Positions 1-8,672 of a DNA stretch of 64,000 nucleotides are shown one piece after another. The stretch lies in contig NZ_CP077683.1 in NCBI RefSeq assembly GCF_019063845.1, forward strand, positions 3,464,501 through 3,528,500, given 5' to 3'. The notes beneath the pieces are model-generated. The model saw only the letters and a list, made by a program, of their open reading frames with translations. It did not search any database and had not been told where the DNA came from. Every line of letters begins with the position of its first letter. Position 1 is the first letter of the stretch. The DNA is from Geomonas subterranea (GTDB taxonomy: Bacteria; Desulfobacterota; Desulfuromonadia; Geobacterales; Geobacteraceae). The translations under genes and the position numbers were made by a program.

Positions 1-1504
1 GTCTTCGATTCGCTCAACTGGACCCGCGGCATGCAGGTGGCCATGGAGGCGGTGCAGAAGTCCGGCAAGATCTGCGAGGCGGCCATCTGCTACACCGGCG
101 ATATCTCCGACCCGGCCCGCACCAAGTACCCGCTCTCCTACTACGTCTCGATGGCGAAGGAACTGGAGAAGATGGGGGCGCACATCCTGGCCATCAAGGA
201 CATGGCGGGCCTTCTGAAGCCGTACGCCGGCTACCAGCTGGTCAAGGCGCTCAAGGAGGAGATCGGCATCCCGGTGCACCTGCACACCCACGACACCTCC
301 GGCAACGGCGGCGCGCTCCTGCTCATGGCCGCGCAGGCCGGGGTCGACATCGTCGACGCGGCGCTCTCCTCTATCTCCGGTCTCACCTCGCAGCCCAACC
401 TGAACGCGCTGGTGGCGACCCTGAAGGGGACCGACTTCGACCCGCAGGTGAACGAGCGCGGCCTGCAGCAGCTGGCCAACTACTGGGAGACGGTGCGCGA
501 CTACTACGCGCCGTTCGAGTCCGGCCTGAAAAGCGGCACCGCCGAGGTGTACCACCACGAGATCCCGGGGGGGCAGTACTCCAACTACAAGCCGCAGGTC
601 GCCGGCCTCGGCCTCATCGAACGCTGGGAAGAGTGCAAGGAGATGTACCACAAGGTGAACCTCCTCTTCGGCGACGTGGTCAAGGTGACCCCTTCCTCCA
701 AGGTGGTTGGGGACATGGCCATGTTCCTGGTGAAGAACAACCTGGAGCCCGCGGACGTCTTCAACCAGGACGCCGACCTCGCCTTCCCCGAATCGGTGGT
801 CGGCTTCTTCAAGGGGATGATCGGCCAGCCCTACCAGGGTTTCCCCAAGGAGCTGCAGAAGATCATCCTCAAGGGGCAGGAGCCCATCACCTGCCGCCCG
901 GGCGAGCTCCTGGAGCCGGCCGACTTCGAGAAGGAGCGCGCCGCTGCCGAGGCCAAGGTGGGGCACCCGGTGAACGACGAGGAGCTCATGTCCTACATGA
1001 TGTACCCGAGCGTCTACGTGGAGTACGCCAAGCACCGCCAGGAGTTCTCCGACGTCTCCGTGATCCCGACCCCCATATTCTTCTACGGCCTCGAGCCGGG
1101 GCAGGAGACCTCGATAGAGCTCCAGCCCGGCAAGACGCTCATCGTGAAGCTCAACGCGATCGGCAAGACCCAGCCCGACGGCACCAAGAAGATCTACTTC
1201 GAGCTCAACGGCAACGCGAGGAGCGTCACGGTGCGCGACCAGTCGGTGCAAAGCGACGAGGCCGGCCACGAGAAGGCGGACAAGTCCAATCCCAAGCATG
1301 TCGGCGCCCCCATGCCCGGCAAGGTGATCAAGCTCAACGTGAAAGTCGGTGACGCGGTGAAAGCGGGCGATATTCTCGCGCTCACCGAGGCCATGAAGTC
1401 GGAGACGGAAGGGGGCGGTGAAAGAGGACGGCGCGGTCGCCGAGGTGAAGTGCAAGGAAGGGGGCAAGGTGGAAAAAGAGGAGCTCCTTTTCGTTATGGC
1501 ATAA
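1..1504 (+). CDS. pyc: Pyruvate carboxylase, C-terminal part (5'-truncated by window; frameshifted at biotin site)
   Basis: Carboxylates pyruvate to oxaloacetate (anaplerosis, cytoplasm). The visible part covers the carboxyltransferase TIM barrel (HLHTHDTSGNG, SSISGLTSQPN), the PYC/OADA domain and a C-terminal biotinyl domain (APMPGKVI...EAMK). The frame enters open at base 1, so the start lies outside the window. Just after the biotin lysine motif (reads EAMKSET instead of the usual EAMKMET) the frame slips near 1405-1422. The literal frame then runs on through the terminator to 1590. In the +2 frame the expected tail resumes (VKEDGAVAEVKCKEGGKVEK, then EELLFVMA) and stops at 1504. The end given here is the restored one. 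Either a real lesion or an assembly error; identity is certain. Confidence 0.93.
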
Positions 1505-1521
1505 CCAAACCTGCTACTGTC

Positions 1522-1549
1522 AAAGGGGAGCTTCGGCTCCCCTTTTTTT
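1522..1549 (+). terminator. Rho-independent terminator after pyc
   Basis: A 10-bp stem (AAAGGGGAGC / GCTCCCCTTT) with a TTCG tetraloop runs into seven or more T residues, 17 bases after the restored pyc stop. Its position supports 1504 rather than 1590 as the natural end of the gene. Confidence 0.9.
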
Positions 1550-2120
1550 ATGATCTAACGCCGGCGCCAAATGGTTGGCGCCCCCAGTAATCACGCCACT
1601 TTTCGCTGCTCAAAATTAGTGCAATTTGCTGGAGTGGTCCCCATTACGCCGTTTTCATGCCGCGCCCCCCGATTTCTCCACATGGTTTTCCACAGCTGAC
1701 GTGGATAGAAGAACTACTGCCAGAGGCAATCTACACTGTAAACGCCGATAAAGCCTTGATAGTTGTCCACTTTGGCCCTGACAGAGCCCGTTTCGACAAT
1801 ATATTGACGCCCGGCGGCCGTCCCACTCCGCCGCCCCGGCGGTTGCGGATCGACACCCCCACAGAAAAGCCCTCGATTACAGGCAGATACAAAACAGCAC
1901 ACTCATAAAAATTAATTTATACTACTTTAAAGCCGGAATTTCCGTGAAAAGAAACCAGAGCATTGGCAGATTCAAATGGTAAATTGCTATACGCCTCGTT
2001 GTTATTTGTCCAGGAAGGTTTATAAGAGTTTCCATGACTCACACAGGCTGTCTGCCGTTTTGGCAGCGGAGCCCCACCTGAGACAGTAGGTGCACGGTGG
2101 CCCGTCAATCAGCAGCCATC
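1550..2120. other. Gene-free stretch with inverted repeat
   Basis: No open frame here resembles a protein I know. It holds a perfect 8-bp inverted repeat GGCGCCAA-ATGG-TTGGCGCC (1563-1582) without a T-tract and a CCACATGG/TTTTCCACAG stretch near 1679-1698. It also holds small hairpins at 2050-2093 (CTGCC/GGCAG; CACCT/AGGTG). The first 150 bases look like the end of a decayed insertion sequence, but I cannot name the family. It presumably also carries the promoter of the downstream kinase. Confidence 0.35.
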
Positions 2121-2130
2121 CGGAGCCCAT

Positions 2131-4728
2131 GTGCTATTCACCAGCATGAAAACCAAGATGACCCTGGCCGTGTTCCTTTTGGTGGTGGTCCTGATGACCG
2201 TTTCCGCCGTAGGGTCATTTCTTTTTTTCGAAAAAACGTTCAAGGAAAGCATTTCGCAGCAGCAAGCCGTGCTTTTGGACTCGCTGGCGGCCCAGATCGA
2301 CGACCGGATCTTTGATTTCACCAAGGAGCTGCACAGCCTCTCCAGCCGTTTGACGGCCGATGCGGCGGCCCATCCCGAACAGGCCCAGCGCCTGCTCGAT
2401 ACCGAGCAGAGAAAGCACGCCTTTTTCGACAACTCCCTCTTTCTCTTTTCCGCCTCCGGCCACCTCGTTGCGGCCACCCCACGCGACCTGAACTTCATCG
2501 GCATGGACTTCTCTTTCCGGGAGTACTATCAGGAGACGGTGAAGCGCGGCACCACCTATATATCGCCCCCCTTCTCCTCGCTGCAAAAGCACAGCCGCCC
2601 CATCATCATGTTCACCGTGCCCATCTTCGACGGGAACCGCGCGCTGACCGCCATCCTCTCGGGAAGCATCGACCTGCGCGAACAGCACTTCCTGCGTTCC
2701 CTGGCCGCCCTCAAGCTCGGCAAGAAGGGGTTCCTGTCACTCTACGACAACAGGCGCAACGTCCTCATGCACCCGGACAAGCGCAGGGTGCTGCGCCAGG
2801 ACCCGCCGGGGACGAACCCGATGCTGGATCGCGCCCTGCAGGGGTTCCAGGGGACCGCCGAGACGATGACCCGGACCGGTATCCCCGTGCTGCGCTCGGT
2901 GAAGCGGCTGAAGTCGACCGGGTGGGTGCTTGCGGTCAGCTATCCCATAGAAGAGGCCTATGCCCCGGTGTACGCCGCCAGGAACTACTTCATCGCGGGC
3001 TCTTTTGGGGCGGGGCTCCTTTCACTTTGTCTGGTCTGGCCCTTCATGCAGTACCTCACCAGGCCGCTGGTCTCCTTCACCAGGCACCTCGAAGAGCTTC
3101 CGGCCCAGGCGGGCCTCGCGCAAAAACTGGCGCCGGTGACCTCGGACGACGAGATCGGTCAGATGGCCCGCACCTTCAACAGGATGCTGACGGAACTCGA
3201 GCGCTCGGCGGACTTCTACCTGACCCTCTTCGAGAACTTCCCCACCATGATCTGGCGGGCCGGCACCGACAGCAAGGTGAACTATTTCAACCGGACCTGG
3301 CTCGATTTTACCGGGCGGGAACTGGCGGACGAGCTGGGGGACGGCTGGGCCACCGGGGTGCACCCCGAGGACCAGGAGTACTGCCTGAAAACCTACCGCA
3401 ACGCCTTCGGCCAGCGCGCGCCCTTCCAGATGCAGTACCGGCTGCGTCACAACGACGGCGGCTACCGCTGGATCATCGACATGGGAAGGCCGTTCAACGG
3501 GCTGGACGGCAGGTTCGCCGGGTACGTGGGAACGTGTTACGACGTGACCGACCGTCTCCAGGCCGAGGAGGAGCGCAGGGCCCTGGAGCACCAGCTGACC
3601 CAGTCCCAGAAGATGGAGGCCATCGGCACCCTGACCGGCGGCATCGCCCACGACTTCAACAACATCCTGACCGCCATCATCGGTTACAGCACCATGATGC
3701 AGGTGCAGCTCGAGGAGGATCATCCCCTGCAGGGCAAGGTGAGCGAGATCCTGCGGGCGTCGGAGCGGGCCGCGAACCTGACCCGGAGCCTCCTGGCCTA
3801 CAGCAGGAAACAGGTGACCAACCCTGCGCCGGTGGGGCTCAACGCCATCCTGTTGAACCTCGAGGTCATGCTGCGCCGCCTGATCCCCGAGCACATCGAC
3901 TTCAGGATGGAACTCAGCGGCGAGGAGCTTTCCGTCCTGGCGGACTCAGGGCAGATTGAGCAGGTGGTCATGAACCTGGCGGTGAATGCCCGGGACGCCA
4001 TGGCCAGCGGCGGCATCCTCTCCGTCGCCACGGACCGGATCATCCTGAACCAGGAGTTCGTGACGGCGCACGGCTACGGCCTGCCCGGGAGCTATGCCCT
4101 CATCACCGTGGCCGATACCGGCATCGGCATGGACCAGAAGACCCGGGACCGGATCTTCGAGCCCTTCTTCACCACCAAGGAGCCGGGGAAGGGGACGGGG
4201 CTGGGCCTTGCCATGGTGTACGGCATCGTGAAGCAGCATTCGGGCTTCATCAACTGCTACAGCGAGCTTGGGCACGGCACCGTGTTCAGGATCTACCTCC
4301 CCCTTATCGACCTCCCCGCGCGCAGCGAGAGCATGAAGATCGAGGAACCCGTGCATGGCGGGGAGGAGACCCTGCTACTGGTCGAGGACGACGCGGTGAT
4401 ACGCGATATGGTGCGGGAGCTTCTGCAGGACTTCGGTTACCGGGTGATCACCGCGGTGGACGGCGTGGATGCCGTGGAGAAGTTCCAGGCGGCCGGGGGG
4501 AATGTGGCGATGATCATCATGGACGTGATCATGCCGCGCATGAACGGGCGGGACGCGTACCGGGCGATCTGCGAGTTCTCCCCCGGTGCCAAGGTGATCT
4601 TCATGAGCGGCTACACCGCCGACATCATCACCGACACCCTCACCATGGGGGATCCGCGCCATTTCGTCTCCAAGCCGATCAAGATCAAAGAGCTTCTGGC
4701 CCGGGTGCGGGAACTGCTGGACGAGTGA
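2131..4728 (+). CDS. Hybrid sensor histidine kinase (Cache-HAMP-PAS-HisKA-HATPase-REC)
   Basis: Membrane signalling kinase of 865 residues. In order: TM helix (about 10-33), periplasmic Cache-type sensor (about 35-285), second TM (about 287-310), HAMP, PAS (about 362-480), and HisKA with phospho-acceptor His507 in [11 protein letters not shown]. The HATPase follows (N box [25 protein letters not shown]), then a C-terminal receiver with phospho-acceptor Asp798 ([12 protein letters not shown]). I chose GTG 2131 because GGAG lies at 2122-2125; ATG 2146 is the alternative. It has no response-regulator neighbour, so the attached receiver probably relays to a distant partner. The ligand is unknown; Cache domains usually bind small organic molecules. 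Confidence 0.9.
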   Translation: MLFTSMKTKMTLAVFLLVVVLMTVSAVGSFLFFEKTFKESISQQQAVLLDSLAAQIDDRIFDFTKELHSLSSRLTADAAAHPEQAQRLLDTEQRKHAFFDNSLFLFSASGHLVAATPRDLNFIGMDFSFREYYQETVKRGTTYISPPFSSLQKHSRPIIMFTVPIFDGNRALTAILSGSIDLREQHFLRSLAALKLGKKGFLSLYDNRRNVLMHPDKRRVLRQDPPGTNPMLDRALQGFQGTAETMTRTGIPVLRSVKRLKSTGWVLAVSYPIEEAYAPVYAARNYFIAGSFGAGLLSLCLVWPFMQYLTRPLVSFTRHLEELPAQAGLAQKLAPVTSDDEIGQMARTFNRMLTELERSADFYLTLFENFPTMIWRAGTDSKVNYFNRTWLDFTGRELADELGDGWATGVHPEDQEYCLKTYRNAFGQRAPFQMQYRLRHNDGGYRWIIDMGRPFNGLDGRFAGYVGTCYDVTDRLQAEEERRALEHQLTQSQKMEAIGTLTGGIAHDFNNILTAIIGYSTMMQVQLEEDHPLQGKVSEILRASERAANLTRSLLAYSRKQVTNPAPVGLNAILLNLEVMLRRLIPEHIDFRMELSGEELSVLADSGQIEQVVMNLAVNARDAMASGGILSVATDRIILNQEFVTAHGYGLPGSYALITVADTGIGMDQKTRDRIFEPFFTTKEPGKGTGLGLAMVYGIVKQHSGFINCYSELGHGTVFRIYLPLIDLPARSESMKIEEPVHGGEETLLLVEDDAVIRDMVRELLQDFGYRVITAVDGVDAVEKFQAAGGNVAMIIMDVIMPRMNGRDAYRAICEFSPGAKVIFMSGYTADIITDTLTMGDPRHFVSKPIKIKELLARVRELLDE

Positions 4729-4798
4729 ACGACGGAGGGACTTTAACGTTCGGCGATCTGTGTGCGGCGTGCATCGAAAGTGACACGACAGGAGGGGA

Positions 4799-4918
4799 CT
4801 CCCCTCGCCCTCCGGGAGAGGGGCGGGGGTGAGGGCGTTGCCCCGTTGCAGGCGAGGTGCCTACGGCATCTCCCTCACCCGCCCTGCGGGCACCCTCTCC
4901 CGGGGGGAGAGGGTAGGC
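4799..4918. repeat. GC-rich dispersed palindromic repeat (family A)
   Basis: Two inverted arms (4799-4835 and 4880-4917) contain CCCTCACCC, CCCTGCGGGC and CTCTCCCGGGGGGAGAGGG-like blocks. The same blocks recur at 12540-12593, 19949-20065 and 38611-38642. They sit between genes only, here between convergent genes, and may act as transcription ends or RNA-stability hairpins. Confidence 0.8.
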
Positions 4919-4939
4919 AATGCCGGCGTTGAACGGCGT

Positions 4940-6226
4940 CTAGATCTCTTTCACCGCCGCCAGCAGCTCGGTCAGGTTGAGCCCCTGCCGGACCGGCTCG
5001 GCGAACTCGCCCGCACCGGCGCGGTAGAGGTCGAAATGGGGCGCCTTGCCGGCCTGGTCGTTCACCAGGCGGGAGGCGACGATCCCCGCCTGCGCGAGTT
5101 GCGGCTGGGCGCAGCAGTTCGGGCAGCCGGAGATGGCCCAGCTGAGCTGAAGCGCCCCTTCCCCGAGCTCGGCCACCACCGCCGCCGCGACGTCGCGGGT
5201 CGGGGCGAGCCCCATGATGCACTCGTGGTTGCCGGGGCAGACCCGGAACACCACCCGCCCGGCGGCGTTTTCCGCCGCGAATCCGGCGTCGGCCAGCGCC
5301 TTGAGCGCCTCGGCCCGGTCGCTTCCCTGGACCAGGTGCATCTCCACGGTCTGGTTACCGGTGATCATCAGCATCCCGCCACAGAACCTGCCGGCAATTT
5401 CCGCCAGCGCGGCCAGCCCTTCGGCGGCCAGCTCCCCCGCGAAGACGTATGCCTCCAGGCGGTCCTCATCCGCAGCCGGCACCGGCACGAGGCTCCCGGT
5501 CAGGGTAGGCGCGGTCGGCAGCTCCTCGAGCGCCTCTCCCAGCACCCTGCGCCTGAATTCCTCCTGCCCGATCTGGCGCACGAGGTGCTTCAACCGCTTG
5601 GGCGGCGGGGTGTTCGCTTCGTATTCCACCAGCACCCGCTCTATCAGCGGTATCAGGGCGTCCCCGGCCACCCCTTGCGCCAGCAGGAATCCGGGCTGCG
5701 GCTCCCGTCCGAGCCCGCCGGCCGCGTACACGTCGTAACGCGCACCGCCGTCATCGGAAACGGCCGGGACGAAGGCCAGGTCCTGGATCAGGTGCCTTTT
5801 GCTCGTCGTGTCCGCCTCGACGCCTATCTTGAACTTCTTGGGAAGCTTCTCGAAACGGGGGTTCCCCGTGAAATGCCGGTGTATCTTTCTCACCAGAGCC
5901 TCGAGGGCCGGAGCTCCCGCGGCGCCTAAGCTGCCGCAGATGACGCCGCGCACCGCGCCGCCGCAGGCGCCGCGGTTGTACAGCCCGACCTGGGCCAGCT
6001 GGGCGGCCACCACCGGAAGTTCCGCCTCGGTGAGCCAGTGCAGTTCGATGCTCCCGCGAGTCGTCAGGTGGGCCACCCCGCGGGCATACCGCCCGGCCAG
6101 CTGCGCCACCTTGAGCGCCTGATCGGCCGAGATGATGCCGGCGGGAAGCTTGACGCGCTGCATGAAAAATTCCTTCTGGCGCTGGGGGTAGATCCCCTCG
6201 AGGCGCAGGTTCTTGTCTAAGGTCAT
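4940..6226 (-). CDS. Sirohaem / 4Fe-4S nitrite/sulfite reductase-family protein
   Basis: A 428-residue redox enzyme of the NirA/CysI/AsrC superfamily: two ferredoxin-like half domains (the first covers the N-terminal 80 residues, with LTTRGSIELHW) around sirohaem-Fe4S4 modules. The cysteine signatures are NRGACGGAVRGVICGS near residues 85-100 and SGCPNCCAQPQ near 373-383, matching the family's Cx5C and GCPNxC motifs. AGGAGG lies about 10 bases before ATG 6226. It is shorter than assimilatory NirA/CysI (about 550 residues) and stands alone with no electron-donor subunit, so nitrite versus sulfite as substrate cannot be decided. No N-terminal signal is seen, so it is probably cytoplasmic. Confidence 0.8.
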   Translation of the reverse strand: MTLDKNLRLEGIYPQRQKEFFMQRVKLPAGIISADQALKVAQLAGRYARGVAHLTTRGSIELHWLTEAELPVVAAQLAQVGLYNRGACGGAVRGVICGSLGAAGAPALEALVRKIHRHFTGNPRFEKLPKKFKIGVEADTTSKRHLIQDLAFVPAVSDDGGARYDVYAAGGLGREPQPGFLLAQGVAGDALIPLIERVLVEYEANTPPPKRLKHLVRQIGQEEFRRRVLGEALEELPTAPTLTGSLVPVPAADEDRLEAYVFAGELAAEGLAALAEIAGRFCGGMLMITGNQTVEMHLVQGSDRAEALKALADAGFAAENAAGRVVFRVCPGNHECIMGLAPTRDVAAAVVAELGEGALQLSWAISGCPNCCAQPQLAQAGIVASRLVNDQAGKAPHFDLYRAGAGEFAEPVRQGLNLTELLAAVKEI

Positions 6227-6263
6227 GGAACAACAGCCTCCTGGCTAGTCTTTACATCTTCTT

Positions 6264-7493
6264 CTACACCACCAGATCCCGGCCGCCGCTCTTGGCCTGG
6301 TACAGGTTCAGGTCGGCGCGCTTCAACACCTGCAAGAGGTCGTCATCATCCTGTAGGACGTTGGCGACACCCGCGCTGGCGGTGATCCGCATCGGGTTGC
6401 CATCCACCACGAAGGGCTCCTCGCGGATCAGGGACCAGATCTTGTGCGCCACGCTGAGGGTCTGTTCCCGGTCCGAGCCCGGCAGCACCACGAGGAACTC
6501 CTCGCCACCGAAGCGCCCCACGGAATCGTAGCTGCGCAACGAGGAGATGACCCTCTCGGCGAACAGCTGCAGCAGGTGATCCCCCGCCAGGTGGCCGTAG
6601 CGGTCGTTGACCTGCTTGAAGTGGTCGATGTCGATCATGATGAAACCGACTTCCGCGTCGGCCAGCCCCTTCTCCCTGCGGCGCAGGGCGCGCGCGAACT
6701 CCCTGCGCCCGATCAGCTCTATCTGCCTCTTGTTGAAGGTACCGGTCAGCCCGTCGATAAGGGTCTGCTTCCTGAGGACCTCCTGGGTCTCCTTCAGTTC
6801 GTTGGTGCCGCTTTTTATCAGCACGAACGAGAAGCCGAAGACCACCATCAGGATGGCGCACAGAGACCCCACGGACATGATCGCCGCATTCATGGTCTGC
6901 TGGCGGTACTTGGTGACGTCGATGTAGACCTCGAAACTGCCGATCACCCTGCCGCGGGCGCGGATCGGGATGTAGGTCTCCACCACGTCCACGTTGAACT
7001 TCAGCTCGTCGGCCAGGTCCTTCACCTCTTCCTTGCGCTCGAGCTTGGAATCGAAGGCGCCGGCCAGGGCCCGGGCAAGCCTGTAGTTGCCGCGGTTGAC
7101 CTCGCCGATCAGCTTCGCCTCGGTGCTGTAGACGATGCGGTAATCGGAGGAGTAGATCTTGATCTTGACGATGTCGAAGGGGCTGAGGAATTTCCTGAGA
7201 TCCCGGTCCAGTACCGCGAAGTTGGCCGGTGACACCTCCACGGCGAAGGTGCCGTCTTTGCTGGCCACGGTGAAGCGCGCACGCTCGTCCTCGGACAGGG
7301 CGGAGCTCACCTTGATCGCATCATCCTCCGCACTGTCTATCACGTTCTTTTGCAACACGCGGTAGAAGGCGAAGCCCGCGAGCGAGGTGATCGCGATGAT
7401 GGAAACGAGGGCGACGGAGACGAACAGGCGCAGCAGGGAATCCGGATCCTTTTTCGCGTCCGCACGGGGGAATATGTTGCGGAATAGCTTCAC
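6264..7493 (-). CDS. Membrane-bound diguanylate cyclase (GGDEF)
   Basis: Makes cyclic di-GMP from two GTP at the inner membrane. TM helices lie near residues 25-50 and 200-230 and bracket an extracytoplasmic sensor region of about 150 residues. The C-terminal GGDEF domain has the active-site motif GGEEF. The inhibitory I-site RSYD sits five residues upstream, as in PleD, so product inhibition is likely. The start is taken as GTG 7493, which AAGGA precedes by six bases; a TTG at 7499 is too close to that site. It lies 39 bases downstream of the frameshifted CopD/b5 gene and may be co-transcribed. The sensed signal is unknown. Confidence 0.9.
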   Translation of the reverse strand: MKLFRNIFPRADAKKDPDSLLRLFVSVALVSIIAITSLAGFAFYRVLQKNVIDSAEDDAIKVSSALSEDERARFTVASKDGTFAVEVSPANFAVLDRDLRKFLSPFDIVKIKIYSSDYRIVYSTEAKLIGEVNRGNYRLARALAGAFDSKLERKEEVKDLADELKFNVDVVETYIPIRARGRVIGSFEVYIDVTKYRQQTMNAAIMSVGSLCAILMVVFGFSFVLIKSGTNELKETQEVLRKQTLIDGLTGTFNKRQIELIGRREFARALRRREKGLADAEVGFIMIDIDHFKQVNDRYGHLAGDHLLQLFAERVISSLRSYDSVGRFGGEEFLVVLPGSDREQTLSVAHKIWSLIREEPFVVDGNPMRITASAGVANVLQDDDDLLQVLKRADLNLYQAKSGGRDLVV

Positions 7494-7531
7494 GGTCAAT
7501 CCTTGTCCCGGCAGGGCCGGGAGCGATGCTG

Positions 7532-8445
7532 TCAGGCCCAGCGCCAGAGCGAGAGGATCAGCACGATCAAAAATACGATGGTCAGATTCATGTACGCCAT
7601 GAAGAAGAAGACCCGTTCATGCAACGGGGCCTTACGCTGGGTCACGTCCGCCAGGGCGCCCACCTCGGGCATCAGCAGCACCTTTTCGGCGCCGTGCGGC
7701 GCCAGCTTGAGCGCCTCGCTCAGGTCCTCGCCTGCGTGGTGGCGCCCCATGTGTACCCCCTGCTTCCAGAGACGGCTGCCGGTCGCATCGTAGAGCTTCC
7801 CTTCACAGGCGAAGTACGCCGGGCGCCCCTCTTTCCCGTCGAAGGAGGAAAGCTCGTCGAGGGTCAGTTCCTTGCCGGCGGGGAGCGCCACCGGCTCCCT
7901 CCGCTTGGCCTTCAGCTTGGGCCCGATGAAGAGCACCACGTAGGTCGCCGAGAGGACCATCACCAGGTAGAGGAAGATCTTGACGAGAAGCAGCACCCCG
8001 AAGCGGGTATGCAGCAGCATGTCCAGTGAAGTGACCCGGAAGTGGGTCAGGAGGGTCCCGGTTATCCCCATAACCACCATGGAGAGAACCCCGACCTTGA
8101 CCTCGCCCCGGGGGAGTCCCCCGCGGCGTAAGCCGGCTTCAGGACCAGGTGCACGTAGAGGATGGTACCGAACCAGAGGATCGCGGTCAGCATGTGGAGG
8201 TAACCGGCCAGGAAACGCACCACCTTGGCCGCCGGGGCGACACGCGGCGCCTCGTTTTGGACGGCGCGCGAGGCGGCAAACTCCTTTCCCGCCGCCGTCA
8301 GCTCGCCGCCGCCCGCCGGGTCCACATGGCAGGCATTGCAGCTTTTCCCGGTTTGCTGTGCGTAAAGTTCCGTCGCGGATGAGGAGGTCGGAGCGGCAAG
8401 GCAGGCAAAAAGCAGAAAAAGTGGCAAAAGAAGCAGACGTTTCAT
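7532..8445 (-). pseudogene. CopD-like membrane protein with CxxCH and cytochrome-b5-like domain (frameshifted)
   Basis: Two overlapping frames form one gene. The 5' frame (8445 down to 8062) has a signal peptide, one c-haem motif (CNACH) and the first CopD-like TM helix (LHMLTAILWFGTILYVHLVL). The 3' frame (to 7532) carries three more TM helices around a cytochrome-b5/steroid-binding-like segment (PAYFACEGKLYDATGSRLW...GRHHAGEDLSEAL). Reading one base differently in the G/C runs at 8107-8122 joins them smoothly (...PAYAAGGLPRGEVKVGVLS...). The intact product would be an inner-membrane haem protein of about 300 residues with a periplasmic c-haem. Whether this is a real mutation or a homopolymer sequencing error cannot be told here. 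Confidence 0.75.
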
Positions 8446-8672
8446 GCGGACTGTATAGCTTTATTCACCAGTAAAGTCAACATATTGGGGCGTCACCTGT
8501 CCGAGCCGCGCCGCCCCCTGCCGGCCGGACGGTCATGACGGTTACCCAAACCTGCAGCATCATTCACCTAATTCACGTCTCCACCTCCAGCAAAGATTGA
8601 AAAGACGCACACATCCCGGTACAATAACACCCTTGCCCCAGGCCATTAACGTCCAACAAAAGAGGGAACGCC

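Noticed and set aside
1657..1908. An 83-codon frame after pyc
   Set aside because: No ribosome site, odd composition and no homologue recalled; treated as spacer.
2050..2130. Cyclic di-GMP (GEMM) riboswitch before the hybrid kinase
   Set aside because: Two small hairpins exist but the GEMM core sequences are absent.
8446..8672. Riboswitch upstream of pepN
   Set aside because: No conserved riboswitch core seen; ordinary promoter region between divergent genes.
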